Positions 15,806 to 24,700 of a stretch of 64,000 nt of DNA are shown in pieces. The notes below the pieces were generated by a model, which worked only from the letters and a program-made list of their open reading frames with translations, did no database searches and had not been told where the DNA came from. The number at the start of each line of letters is the position of its first letter. Positions within the stretch are counted from its first letter, which is position 1. The translations under genes were made by a program, and so were the position numbers. The stretch is from Cellulomonas sp. JH27-2 (lineage in GTDB: Bacteria; Actinomycetota; Actinomycetes; Actinomycetales; Cellulomonadaceae), in assembly GCF_014837175.1 (NCBI RefSeq), contig NZ_JACYFR010000002.1, forward strand, positions 558,001 to 622,000, written 5' to 3'.

Positions 15806-18532
15806 TCAGCGGCCGAGCTGTCCGCGGGTGACCGCGTCCGGACGCGCACCCGGGCCGCTGGTGGTCGGTTTGCCACCGCGCAGCAACCGGATCTCCGCCT
15901 CGCGCAGCACCTCCCCCGCGTCGCGCAGGTCGCGGATGCTCCCGAGCACCCCGACGGACACGAGGGGACCGAGGTCGTGGTTGATCTGCTCGAGCACGTC
16001 GGTGACCCGGGACGGGAACCCGCCCTTGCCGACGTCGTCGAGCAGCAGCGCGAACGTGTCCTCGGCGAGGCGCGCGGGGGTGTCCCCGGCGCGCAGCACC
16101 TGACGCAACCGCCGGACCAGCTCGCGGTGCAGCTCGGAGCGTGGCGCCTCCTGCTCGGACCTGCCCTGTCGGGGCATCGGCACCGACGACGCGACGCGCA
16201 CGACCGCCAGCGCGCAGTCGTACTCGGGGGTGCGGCGCGTGCGGAGCACGGCGGCGCCGAGCCGGTCGAGGAAGAGCACGCGGTTGACCAGGCCCGTCTC
16301 GGGGTCCCGCAGCGCGTCGCGCTGCAACGCCAGCTCGGCCTCCTTGCGGTCCGTGACGTCGACGAGGGCGCCGACGAGCCGCGACGCGCACCCCGCCTCG
16401 TCGAGCACGGTGACGGCGCGGCACATCATCCAGCGGTACTCGCCCGATGCCGCGCGGACGCGGTGCTCGAGCTCGAGCGGTGTGGCGCTGCCGCCGAGCT
16501 GGGCGGCGATCGCCACCGACAGCTCGGCACGGTCGGCGGGGTGGACGCGCTCGAGCCACTCGCTGGGTGAGTCGCCGACCTCGTCGTCGGTGTAGCCCAA
16601 CGTCTGCTTCCACCGCGTCGAGTAGTACACCGTCCCGGCCGAGACGTCCCAGTCCCAGGTGCCGTCGTGGGCGGCCATGGACGCGAGCGCGTACCGCTCC
16701 TCGCTGGCCCGGACCGCGTCGGCGAGCGAGCGTTCACGCTCGGCGGCCTGCTCGAGCGCGCGGCGCTGCTCGCGCAGGCTGGTCAGGAGCTTTTCCTGGT
16801 CGAGCGCGACGGCGAGCAGAGCGGCCCAGTGGTTGAAGCGGTCGCGGGCGCTCGTCGCCCGGGTCTCGACCGTGCCGTCGATCGCCAGCAGACCCCAGTC
16901 GCTGCCGCCGAACGTGACCGGCACGACGAACGTGACCTCGTTGGTGCCCGCGCCCTCCGCGCGGGTGAGCGCGACGGGCGGGAACTGGCTCGCGGTGGTC
17001 CGGGTCCCGACGAGCCGCGCCAGTCCCCCGGACGTGTCGTGGACGCCGACGATCTCCATCTCGCGGTCTGCCGGTCCTCGGTCAGCGCCGAGCCACAGCC
17101 CGAGGCACGCACGTCCCCGGACGCCGCGCGGCAGCCAGCCCAGCGCCCGCGGGCTCGCGCCGTCGCCGCGCAGCAGGTCCATGTCGACCTCGTACTGGTC
17201 GACGATCGTGCGCTCGAGCAGGCCGCTGCGTGCGAGCAGCGCCCGCGTGCAGCCCTTGGTGATCGCGACGAGGACCTCGGAGACGGTGCGGCGCAGCGCG
17301 GCTTCCCGCGACACGAGAGAGAGCGCTCCCACCGCGTCCGCCTCGATCCCCCGCAGGCACGTCACGAGCTGCTCGAGCGCCTCGGGGTGCGGCTGCATCG
17401 CGGCCGTGAGGTCGGCGAGCCGGGCCAGCGTGGCGGCCCCCGGGACGCTCCCCCGCTCGGCGGCGGCCTCGATCGGCTCGACGACCGCACGCCACCACAC
17501 CTCGCGCGGCGCGGCACCGGTCCGGCGCGTCCCGCGGTGCCCCACCGGACCGACGAACGCCGTGCCCGCGAGCGAGCGCAGCGCCTGGTAGCCGTCCCGG
17601 CTCGTCGCCGGTGCGGGCGCCGCCGGCGCGGACTGCGTGGCCTCCGTGCAGCCGCACGACTCGCGCAGCACGAGGGTCGACGGGGCGCGGTACTCGCCGC
17701 CGGGCGCGGCATCGGTGACCTCGCCCCCGAGCATGCGCGACAGGAGCAGCGAGACGGCCTGCGCCCCGACCCGGTCGTAGTGGGCGTCCACCGTGGACAG
17801 CCGTGGCGTCGTGCGCGCACCCGAGTCGGCGTGGTCGAACGCGAACACCGCCTGGTCCCGCGGGAGCACCAGCCCGGCCGAGCGCAGCGCACGCTGGAAG
17901 CCGACAGCGTTGCGGTCCGTCGCCGAGACCACGGCGGTCGTCGGCGTGCCCGCCGCGAGCAACCGGGCCGCGGCGTCCATCCCGCCCTGCTCGTGGTTGT
18001 CCGAGGCCGGGTAGATCCACGAGTCGCGCGCCTCGATGCCGTGCTCGGCGAGCGTCGAGCGGTAGGCGGCGAACCGCTCGCGCATGTCCAGCTGGCCGAG
18101 GCTCCCGACGAAGCCGATCGCGCGGTGACCATGGCCGAGCATGTGCTCGACCGCGGCGCGCACGCCGCCCAGGTTGTCGGGCAGCACCACCGCGTCGTCG
18201 TCGGACAACCGCTCCTCGCTGACGAGGACGACCGGCACGCCCCAGCGGTTCACCGAGCCCAGGCGGTCACGGCGCAGGGCCTGGCCGACGACGACGAGCC
18301 CGTCGACGGCCCCGAGCGCGACTGGCGCGTCGAGCACCGACCCGTCGGGGTAACGTTCACGGTCCAGGCCGGCCGGGTAGGTCTGGACCGCGACGACGCG
18401 GTGACCTGCCACCCGGGCGGCGCGAGCGACACCAGCGATCAACGCACCGAAGTAGAAGCCACCGACGACGGGCGACAGCACACCGATCGTGCGTCGCTCC
18501 GTCGGAGCCAGACCCCGCCGCCGAACATCCAT
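15806..18532 (-). CDS. LacI-type ligand-sensor / GAF / PAS / degenerate GGDEF signalling protein
   Basis: In this 908-residue protein, residues about 14-300 are a LacI/RbsB-type sugar-binding domain (RRTIGVLSPVVGGFYFGALIAGV, GFVGSLGQLDMRERFAAYR, AVFAFDHADSGARTTPRLSTV) with no helix-turn-helix or signal peptide. A GAF-like region spans about 430-600, PAS/PAC about 609-735 (GTWDWDVSAG to LVDVTDRKEAE), and a GGDEF domain about 740-890 (DPETGLVNR). The active-site motif is AEDTF (823-827) instead of GGDEF, and the first metal-binding Asp region reads VRVASS. The RxxD inhibitory site RAGD (814-817) sits the correct 5 residues upstream. It is likely a c-di-GMP or nucleotide receptor, not a cyclase. 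It diverges from the lacI-like gene. Confidence 0.85.
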   Translation of the reverse strand: MDVRRRGLAPTERRTIGVLSPVVGGFYFGALIAGVARAARVAGHRVVAVQTYPAGLDRERYPDGSVLDAPVALGAVDGLVVVGQALRRDRLGSVNRWGVPVVLVSEERLSDDDAVVLPDNLGGVRAAVEHMLGHGHRAIGFVGSLGQLDMRERFAAYRSTLAEHGIEARDSWIYPASDNHEQGGMDAAARLLAAGTPTTAVVSATDRNAVGFQRALRSAGLVLPRDQAVFAFDHADSGARTTPRLSTVDAHYDRVGAQAVSLLLSRMLGGEVTDAAPGGEYRAPSTLVLRESCGCTEATQSAPAAPAPATSRDGYQALRSLAGTAFVGPVGHRGTRRTGAAPREVWWRAVVEPIEAAAERGSVPGAATLARLADLTAAMQPHPEALEQLVTCLRGIEADAVGALSLVSREAALRRTVSEVLVAITKGCTRALLARSGLLERTIVDQYEVDMDLLRGDGASPRALGWLPRGVRGRACLGLWLGADRGPADREMEIVGVHDTSGGLARLVGTRTTASQFPPVALTRAEGAGTNEVTFVVPVTFGGSDWGLLAIDGTVETRATSARDRFNHWAALLAVALDQEKLLTSLREQRRALEQAAERERSLADAVRASEERYALASMAAHDGTWDWDVSAGTVYYSTRWKQTLGYTDDEVGDSPSEWLERVHPADRAELSVAIAAQLGGSATPLELEHRVRAASGEYRWMMCRAVTVLDEAGCASRLVGALVDVTDRKEAELALQRDALRDPETGLVNRVLFLDRLGAAVLRTRRTPEYDCALAVVRVASSVPMPRQGRSEQEAPRSELHRELVRRLRQVLRAGDTPARLAEDTFALLLDDVGKGGFPSRVTDVLEQINHDLGPLVSVGVLGSIRDLRDAGEVLREAEIRLLRGGKPTTSGPGARPDAVTRGQLGR

Positions 18533-18597
18533 GTCAACCTCGCCCACATCTTTGGAGCCGAGACGATGCAATTCACCCGTACCGGGCGCAAGAGTAG

Positions 18598-19713
18598 GTG
18601 ATCGTGACCAATCCCGCATCCGACCCTCCCGCACGCCGCGCCGCGAACGGCCCCGCAACCGCGCCACCCACCCGACCGGGAGGTCCGAGCCCCGCACGGC
18701 GTCCGACGATCGTGGACGTCGCGCGCGCCGCGGGCGTCTCGACCGCCGTCGTCTCGTACGCGCTCAACGGCCGGCCAGGCGTGTCCGCCGCCACGCGTGA
18801 ACGCGTCCTGCGTGTGGCCGACGAGTTCGGTTGGCGTCCCAGCGCAGCCGCCCGGTCGATGCGCACGGGTTCGCGCGCCGTCGGTCTCGTGCTCGACCGC
18901 AGCGCCGTCGGGACACCCGCGGAGGCGAGCGGCGGACTGGAGTTCGTCGTCGCGCTCCAGGAGGTGCTCGTGACGCGCGACCTCGCCCTGGTGCTCCAGG
19001 TCGTGGACGGACCCGAGGCGGCCAGCGCGCTGTACGCCGAGTGGTGGGCCGAGCGCCGGTTCGACGTCATGGTCGTGACCGAGGCGCTGGAGGACGACCC
19101 GCGCATCGACGCGCTCCGCAAGCTGCGCGCACCCGCCGTGGTCGTCGGCGGCGCCCCGGGGGTCGACGACAACGCCGTGGCGGCCGCGACGGTCGGCGAC
19201 GGCGAGGCGATGGTGCGCGTCGGGCGCTACCTGCTCGAGCTCGGCCACCGCCAGGTCGCCCTGGTGACGGGCCCCGCCGACCGGCACCAGACGCACGTGC
19301 GCGCCGCCGCGCTCGGCCACGTCCTGCGCACGTCCGACGGGTCCCTGCTGCACGAGGTCACCGACGGCTCACCCGAGGCGGCAGCAGGTGTGACGCGCCG
19401 CCTGCTCACCGGCGGGCAGCCGCCCACCGCCCTGGTCGTCGGGACGGACCAGATGGCCGTCGCCGCGCTCGACGTCGCCCGACGATCGGGCGTCTCGGTG
19501 CCGTGGGACCTCTCGCTCGTCTCGGCCAACGACTCGGCGCTCTGCCGCCTGGCCACACCCTCGATCACCGCGCTGCCGTCGGTGTCCGTCGCGCTGGGGA
19601 CCGCGACCGGCCAGGTGGTGCTCGACGTCCTGGACGGAGCGCAGGGCCCGCGACGTGACGTCCCCGTCGGCGCGCTGGCGGTCCGCGGGAGCAGCGGACC
19701 TCGCACAGGATGA
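18598..19713 (+). CDS. LacI-family transcriptional repressor
   Basis: The 371-residue product has an N-terminal LacI HTH (TIVDVARAAGVSTAVVSYALNG, then RPGVSAATRERVLRVADEFGWRPSAAARSMRTG as hinge) and a sugar-binding core (GHRQVALVTGPADRHQTHVRAAALG, TALVVGTDQMAVAALDVARRSGVSVPWDLSLVSAND). The first 34 residues are a Pro/Ala-rich arm. Starts at GTG 18598 or GTG 18604 both fit. It lies directly upstream of the GH6 gene and divergent from the sensor-GGDEF gene. A cello-oligosaccharide-responsive role, as with CelR/CebR, is inferred from position. Confidence 0.9.
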   Translation: MIVTNPASDPPARRAANGPATAPPTRPGGPSPARRPTIVDVARAAGVSTAVVSYALNGRPGVSAATRERVLRVADEFGWRPSAAARSMRTGSRAVGLVLDRSAVGTPAEASGGLEFVVALQEVLVTRDLALVLQVVDGPEAASALYAEWWAERRFDVMVVTEALEDDPRIDALRKLRAPAVVVGGAPGVDDNAVAAATVGDGEAMVRVGRYLLELGHRQVALVTGPADRHQTHVRAAALGHVLRTSDGSLLHEVTDGSPEAAAGVTRRLLTGGQPPTALVVGTDQMAVAALDVARRSGVSVPWDLSLVSANDSALCRLATPSITALPSVSVALGTATGQVVLDVLDGAQGPRRDVPVGALAVRGSSGPRTG

Positions 19714-19752
19714 ACCGCGTGCGAACGTCGTCGGAACGACAGCCCGGGGGCA

Positions 19753-19764
19753 CCTAAACGTTTC
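19753..19764 (+). promoter_or_regulatory. CCTAAACGTTTC element upstream of the GH6 gene
   Basis: The element contains the palindrome AAACGTTT and begins 136 bp before the GTG start. An 11/12 match (CCTAAACGATTC, 30854-30865) begins 132 bp before the GH74 gene. It is probably an operator or activator site shared by the two glycoside hydrolase genes. Confidence 0.5.
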
Positions 19765-19888
19765 ACACCGTGTCGTGGGCGAAACGGACATGGTCACCTT
19801 GGCTCGAGTCGCCGTGGACTTGATGTCGGCGGCTCGTGCCTGGACGGGTTGGCCGCCCGGGCCTGCGGAACGACAGACGGAGGACCAC

Positions 19889-22486
19889 GTGTCCACACAC
19901 GGCAAGAAGGCGATGGGTCGGCGCGCACGCGTCGCCACCACCGCCGCGACGGCAATGGCGCTCGTCGCGATCCCCCTGAGCATCACCAGCAGCGCGAACG
20001 CTGCTGAGGCGCACGTCGACAACCCCTATGCCGGCGCGACGCAGTACGTGAACCCCACCTGGGCAGCCGAGGTCAACGCCGCAGCGGCGCGGCAAGCCGA
20101 CTCCTCCCTCGCGGCCAAGATGGCGACGGTCGCCAAGCAGCCGACCGCCGTCTGGATGGACCGCATCAGCGCCATCACCGGCAACGCCGACGGCAAGGGT
20201 CTGCAGTACCACCTGGACGAGGCGCTCAAGCAGAAGGGCTCCGGCCCGATCGTCGTCAACCTGGTCATCTACGACCTGCCCGGCCGCGACTGCTACGCCC
20301 TGGCCTCCAACGGTGAGCTCCCCGCCACCGACGCCGGCCTGGCCCGCTACAAGACCGAGTACATCGACAAGATCGCCTCCCTGCTGTCCGACCCCAAGTA
20401 CGCGGGCCTGCGCATCTCGGCGACGATCGAGCCCGACTCGCTGCCGAACCTCGTCACGAACATCTCCGAGCCCCTCTGCCAGACCGCGGCGCCGTACTAC
20501 AAGGCCGGCGTCAAGTACGCGCTCGACAAGCTGCACGCGATCTCCAACGTGTACAACTACGTCGACATCGGCCACTCGGGCTGGCTCGGCTGGGACAGCA
20601 ACTCGGTCCCCGCCGCGCAGCTCTTCGCCGACGTCGCCAAGTCGACGACCGCCGGCTTCGCGTCGATCGACGGCTTCGTGAGCGACACCGCCAACACCAC
20701 ACCGCTCGAGGAGCCGTTCCTGACGGACTCGTCGAAGACGATCAACAACAACCCGATCCGCTCGGCTGACTTCTACGAGTGGAACTTCGACTTCGACGAG
20801 CTCGACTTCGCGGCGGACATGCACAAGCGTCTCGTCACGGCCGGGTTCCCGAGCTCGATCGGCATGCTGATCGACACCTCGCGCAACGGCTGGGGCGGCT
20901 CCGCCCGTCCCACCGCCGTCTCGACGAGCACGGACCTGAACACCTACGTCAACCAGTCCCGCGTGGACCGTCGCGTCCACCGCGGCGCGTGGTGCAACCC
21001 GCTCGGCGCCGGCATCGGCGAGCTGCCGCAGGCCTCCCCGGCCGGGCACCCCGAGTCGTACCTGGACGCGTACGTCTGGATCAAGCCCCCGGGTGAGTCC
21101 GACGGTGCGTCGAAGGCCATCGACAACGACGAGGGCAAGAGCTTCGACCGCATGTGCGACCCGACCTTCGTGTCGCCCAAGCTGAAGAACCAGCTCACCG
21201 GCGCCACGCCGGACGCGCCGCTCGCCGGCAAGTGGTTCGACGCGCAGTTCACGACGCTGGTCAAGAACGCGTACCCCGTCATCGGCGGCGGCACGGTTCC
21301 CCCGGCCGACACCACCGCCCCGACGGCCCCCACGGGCCTGACGGCCGGCACGACGACGGCCACCTCGGTGCCGCTGTCCTGGACCGCCTCGACCGACAAC
21401 GTCGGCGTGACGGGCTACGACATCTACCAGGGCTCGACGAAGATCGGTTCGTCCACCACGACGAGCTACACCGCGACGGGCCTGACGGCCTCGACCGCGT
21501 ACTCGTTCACGGTCAAGGCGAAGGACGCCGCCGGTAACGTCTCGGCCGCCTCCACCGCCGTCTCGGCCACCACGAAGGCCGGCACGACGAACGACACGAC
21601 GGCGCCCTCGGCACCGACGGGTCTGACCGCCGGTACCACGACGACCACGTCGATCCCGCTGAGCTGGACCGCGTCGACCGACAACGTCGGCGTCACCGGC
21701 TACGACGTCTACCAGGGCTCCACCCTGGTCGGCTCGAGCACCACGACGAGCTACACGGTCACCGGCCTGACGGCAGGCACGTCGTACTCGTTCACGGTCA
21801 AGGCCAAGGACGCCGCGGGCAACATCTCCGCCGCCTCGTCCGCCGTCACGGCCAGCACCAAGTCGGGCACGGTCACGGACACGACGGCGCCCTCTGCTCC
21901 GACGGGTCTGACCGCCGGCACCGCCACCACCACGTCGATCCCGCTGTCCTGGACCGCGTCGACCGACAACGTGGGCGTCACCGGCTACGACGTCTACCGG
22001 GGCACGACCCTGGTCGGCTCGAGCGCCACGACGAGCTACACCGCGACCGGCCTCACCGCCGGCACGTCGTACTCGTTCACGGTCAAGGCCAAGGACGCCG
22101 CGGGCAACGTCTCCGCCGCCTCCGCAGCCGTCACCGCCAGCACCAAGACCGACGGTGGCACCACCACCGCAGGTTGCTCGGTCAAGTACTCGGCGAGCAG
22201 CTGGAACACGGGCTTCACGGCCTCGATCAAGGTGACCAACACCGGTACGACGGCGATCAGCAACTGGACCCTCGGGTTCTCGTTCGCCAACGGCCAGACC
22301 ATCACGCAGGGCTGGAGCGCCGACTGGTCGCAGTCGGGTGCTGCCGTCACCGGCAAGGGCCTGTCGTGGAACAGCACGCTGGCGCCGGGTGCCTCGACGG
22401 ACATCGGCTTCAACGGCACGCACTCGGGCACGAACAACGCGCCCACCGCCTTCACGATCAACGGTGCGAGCTGCACCGTCGCGTGA
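19889..22486 (+). CDS. cbhA: Secreted GH6 exo-cellobiohydrolase with three FnIII domains and CBM2
   Basis: The 865-residue product resembles C. fimi CbhA (Cel6B) in length and domain order. Residues 1-38 are a signal peptide (basic GRRARV, hydrophobic core, ANA-AE cleavage). The GH6 catalytic domain spans about 44-470 and has YDLPGRDC (Asp134) and EPDSLPNLVTN with the catalytic acid Asp183. Three FnIII domains (about 473-757) repeat every 95 residues. CBM2 (about 763-865) has CSVKY...CTV and the surface tryptophans of WTLGF and GWSADWSQ. It cleaves cellobiose from cellulose ends. The GTG at 19889 follows GGAGG 6 nt upstream. A perfect terminator follows. Confidence 0.95.
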   Translation: MSTHGKKAMGRRARVATTAATAMALVAIPLSITSSANAAEAHVDNPYAGATQYVNPTWAAEVNAAAARQADSSLAAKMATVAKQPTAVWMDRISAITGNADGKGLQYHLDEALKQKGSGPIVVNLVIYDLPGRDCYALASNGELPATDAGLARYKTEYIDKIASLLSDPKYAGLRISATIEPDSLPNLVTNISEPLCQTAAPYYKAGVKYALDKLHAISNVYNYVDIGHSGWLGWDSNSVPAAQLFADVAKSTTAGFASIDGFVSDTANTTPLEEPFLTDSSKTINNNPIRSADFYEWNFDFDELDFAADMHKRLVTAGFPSSIGMLIDTSRNGWGGSARPTAVSTSTDLNTYVNQSRVDRRVHRGAWCNPLGAGIGELPQASPAGHPESYLDAYVWIKPPGESDGASKAIDNDEGKSFDRMCDPTFVSPKLKNQLTGATPDAPLAGKWFDAQFTTLVKNAYPVIGGGTVPPADTTAPTAPTGLTAGTTTATSVPLSWTASTDNVGVTGYDIYQGSTKIGSSTTTSYTATGLTASTAYSFTVKAKDAAGNVSAASTAVSATTKAGTTNDTTAPSAPTGLTAGTTTTTSIPLSWTASTDNVGVTGYDVYQGSTLVGSSTTTSYTVTGLTAGTSYSFTVKAKDAAGNISAASSAVTASTKSGTVTDTTAPSAPTGLTAGTATTTSIPLSWTASTDNVGVTGYDVYRGTTLVGSSATTSYTATGLTAGTSYSFTVKAKDAAGNVSAASAAVTASTKTDGGTTTAGCSVKYSASSWNTGFTASIKVTNTGTTAISNWTLGFSFANGQTITQGWSADWSQSGAAVTGKGLSWNSTLAPGASTDIGFNGTHSGTNNAPTAFTINGASCTVA
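21307..22161 (+). repeat. Three 285-bp FnIII-coding repeats
   Basis: Three tandem copies of a 95-codon unit lie inside the GH6 gene. The unit begins near ACGGCCCCCACGGGCCTGAC and contains the TASTDNVGVTGYD coding segment at constant spacing. Copies 2 and 3 are nearly identical in base sequence; copy 1 is somewhat more diverged. They are coding repeats, not a mobile element. Confidence 0.85.
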
Positions 22487-22522
22487 TCGCACGCACGACA
22501 CCTGACAGGTGAAGCTGACCGG

Positions 22523-22552
22523 ACGGGGGCCCTCCACACGGAGGGCTCCCGT
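22523..22552 (+). terminator. Terminator of the GH6 gene
   Basis: A 13-bp stem (one G-T pair) with an ACAC loop lies 37 bp after the stop codon. It also faces the 3' end of the converging threonine aldolase gene. Confidence 0.85.
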
Positions 22553-22606
22553 TCGGCGTCCGGGTCAGTGCGACGAGGTCGCAGCGACGCGGGCAGCGCG
22601 ACGAGG

Positions 22607-23653
22607 TCAGTGCGACGCAGCAGCCCGGGCGACGGCGTCGACGAGCGCGTCGACGTCGTCAGGCGACGTGTCGAACGCGCACATGAGGCGCACCTCGCCG
22701 GGCGTCCAGTCGTAGAACCGCCACCGCTCGCGGAGCACCCTGGCCATGTCGGACGACATCGCGACGAACACACCGTTCGCTGCGACCTCCTGCGTGACGC
22801 GAACGCCGTCGATCGCGGCCAGACCTGCGGCGAGGCGAGCGGCCATCGCGTTGGCGTGCCGTGCCGACCGCAGCCACAGGTCGCCCTCGTACAGGGCGAC
22901 GAGCTGCGCCGAGACGAACCGCATCTTCGAGGCGAGCTGCATGGACGCCTTGCGCAGGTACTCGAGGCCCGGTGCTGCGTCGGGAGTGAGGACCACCACC
23001 GCCTCGCCGAACACGAGGCCGTTCTTGGTGCCGCCCCAGGACACCAGGTCGACGCCGACGTCGGTGGTGAACGCGCGCAGCGGCAGGTCCAGCGCCGCGG
23101 CCGCGTTGGCGATCCGCGCGCCGTCGACGTGCAGGCGCATCCCGAGCCCGTGCGCCTGGTCGGCCAGCGCCGCGATCTCGTCGGGCGCGTAGAGCGTGCC
23201 GACCTCGGTGGCCTGCGTGATGGACACGACCGCGGGCTGGGCCCGGTGCTCGTCGCCGAAGCCCCAGGCCTCCCGCGCGACGAGCTCGGGGGTGAGCTTG
23301 CCGTCCGGCGTCGGCACGGTCAGGAGCTTGAGCCCGGCGACCCGCTCCGGGGCGCCGTTCTCGTCCGTGTGGATGTGGGCGCTCGCGCTGCAGACCACGG
23401 CGCCCCACCGCGGTGAGGCGGCCTGGAGCGCCAGCACGTTGGCGGCGGTGCCGTTGAAGACGGGCCACGCGCGTGCATCGGGACCGAAGTGGTCCGCCGC
23501 GACCTCCTGCAGCCGAGCCGTGTAGGCGTCGCCGCCGTACGACGTCTGGTGGCCGCCGTTCGCGGCGGCGAGGGCGGCCAGCACCTCCGGGTGCGCACCC
23601 GCGTAGTTGTCGGAGGCGAAGTCGCGGCGATCGGCGTCGTGCAGTCGGTTCAC
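22607..23653 (-). CDS. Low-specificity L-threonine aldolase / beta-eliminating lyase family
   Basis: The 348-residue PLP enzyme is of the threonine aldolase fold. It begins FASDNYAGAHPEVLAALAAANGG and carries VFNGTAANVLALQA, HIHTDENGAPE, a SITQATEVGTLY segment, LHVDGARIANAAAAL and the PLP lysine in SWGGTKNGLVFGE. It splits L-threonine to glycine and acetaldehyde or acts on related beta-hydroxy amino acids. The GTG at 23653 matches the family N-terminus; the larger frame upstream overlaps the divergent membrane gene leader. A GACACT box lies 6 nt upstream, fitting a leaderless start. Confidence 0.9.
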   Translation of the reverse strand: MNRLHDADRRDFASDNYAGAHPEVLAALAAANGGHQTSYGGDAYTARLQEVAADHFGPDARAWPVFNGTAANVLALQAASPRWGAVVCSASAHIHTDENGAPERVAGLKLLTVPTPDGKLTPELVAREAWGFGDEHRAQPAVVSITQATEVGTLYAPDEIAALADQAHGLGMRLHVDGARIANAAAALDLPLRAFTTDVGVDLVSWGGTKNGLVFGEAVVVLTPDAAPGLEYLRKASMQLASKMRFVSAQLVALYEGDLWLRSARHANAMAARLAAGLAAIDGVRVTQEVAANGVFVAMSSDMARVLRERWRFYDWTPGEVRLMCAFDTSPDDVDALVDAVARAAASH

Positions 23654-23732
23654 CGTCCCAGTGTCCCCCGCCCGCCGCGGCACGAGGTGCGGCAGGATGC
23701 GTGCAGGCCCGACGAAGGAGACGAGCGCACCG

Positions 23733-24263
23733 ATGGCAGCAGAGCACCCGCAGGCGCCCGAGCAGGACTTCGACCCGACGGACGACCGCCGCGAGACGTT
23801 CACCGAGCGCATGGACCGCAACTGGGACGAGCTGCTGCAGGAGCTGCGCGTCACCCAGACCGGGGCGCAGATCCTCACCGGCTTCCTGCTCACCATCCCG
23901 TTCCAGCAACGGTTCGAGGACCTCGACGACTACCAGCACGACCTCTACCTCGTGCTGGTGCTGCTTGCGGTCCTCGCCACCGCGCTCATCGTGGCGCCGG
24001 TCGCGATCCACCGGGCGCTGTTCCGCCGCCGGCTCAAGCGCGAGCTCGTGACGATCGGCAGCTGGTTCGCGCGGGCCGGTCTGCTCGTGCTGGCCCTGGT
24101 GCTGTCCGGGAGCGCCATGCTCCTGTTCGACGTCGTGCTGACCAGGGCCGCGGGCCGGTGGGTCGGCCTCGGCTGCCTCGTGGTGATGGCGAGCGCGTGG
24201 TGGGTGCTGCCGAAGATCGTCACGAGGTGGGCCGCGCGGCACGACGCGGACGGCAGCCCATGA
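23733..24263 (+). CDS. DUF6328-type four-helix membrane protein
   Basis: About 176 residues. An acidic N-terminus (EQDFDPTDDRRETFTERMDRNW) precedes LLQELRVTQTGAQILTGFLLTIPF, the hallmark of this actinobacterial family. Four hydrophobic helices follow: QILTGFLLTIPF, YLVLVLLAVLATALIVAPVAI, AGLLVLALVLSGSAMLLFDVV and GLGCLVVMASAWWVLP. No catalytic motif is seen and the function is unknown. The ATG at 23733 is preceded by GAAGGAG at slightly long spacing. It converges on the HU gene with a strong shared terminator. Confidence 0.82.
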   Translation: MAAEHPQAPEQDFDPTDDRRETFTERMDRNWDELLQELRVTQTGAQILTGFLLTIPFQQRFEDLDDYQHDLYLVLVLLAVLATALIVAPVAIHRALFRRRLKRELVTIGSWFARAGLLVLALVLSGSAMLLFDVVLTRAAGRWVGLGCLVVMASAWWVLPKIVTRWAARHDADGSP

Positions 24264-24266
24264 CGA

Positions 24267-24304
24267 GGGCCGGGGCCCGACCCTCGCGGATCGGACCCCG
24301 GCCC
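24267..24304. terminator. Bidirectional terminator between DUF6328 gene and hup
   Basis: GGGCCGGGG and CCCCGGCCC form a perfect 9-bp stem, extended by CCGA/TCGG after a single mismatch. It begins 3 bp past one stop and ends 12 bp before the other. Confidence 0.8.
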
Positions 24305-24316
24305 GGGGACGTCGGC

Positions 24317-24598
24317 TCAGCCCTGCGCGGCGCGCTTGAGCGCGCTGCCGGCCGTGATCTTCACGCGGTAGCCCGCGGGGATCTCGAGCTTCTCGCCCGT
24401 CTGGGGGTTGATGCCCGTCCGCGCGGCGCGGTCGGCGCGCGACACGGCCAGGAAGCCGGGGATCGTCACGGCCTCGCCGGCCGCGAGCTGCTCGACCAGG
24501 ACCTCCTGGAAGGCCTTGAGGGCCTTGTCGGTCTCGGAGTTGGTGAGACCGGCCTTGGCGGCGACGGCCTGGACGAGCTCGGTGCGGTTCACGCTCAC
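24317..24598 (-). CDS. hup: HU-family DNA-binding protein
   Basis: The 93-residue nucleoid protein is of the HU/IHF type: NRTELVQAVAAKAGLTNSETDKALKAF, GEAVTIPGFLAVSRADRAARTGINPQTGE (the beta arm with GxNPxTG) and IPAGYRVKITAGSALKRA. It lacks the long lysine-rich tail of mycobacterial HupB, so it is the short HU form. It bends and compacts DNA. The GTG at 24598 follows AAGGAG about 9 nt upstream. A TAGGGT box at 24698-24703 would give an untranslated leader of about 90 nt that contains a 14-bp palindrome. Confidence 0.95.
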   Translation of the reverse strand: MSVNRTELVQAVAAKAGLTNSETDKALKAFQEVLVEQLAAGEAVTIPGFLAVSRADRAARTGINPQTGEKLEIPAGYRVKITAGSALKRAAQG

Positions 24599-24662
24599 GA
24601 AAAGTGCTCCTTGTTGACTGTGCGAATGCGGACCCGGGGGCCGGGCCGAGCGACGGGAGGAC

Positions 24663-24676
24663 CCGCGGATCCGCGG
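24663..24676. promoter_or_regulatory. 14-bp palindrome in the hup leader
   Basis: CCGCGGATCCGCGG is a perfect palindrome between the likely hup -10 box (TAGGGT, minus strand, 24698-24703) and the start at 24598. It may be a hairpin in the leader RNA or a binding site. Confidence 0.4.
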
Positions 24677-24700
24677 ATTCGCCCGTCACCGCCGTCGACC

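Noticed and set aside
21307..22161. Regular direct repeats that could suggest a CRISPR array
   Set aside because: The 285-bp period and coding frame show tandem FnIII domains; repeat and spacer sizes do not fit CRISPR, and no cas gene is present.
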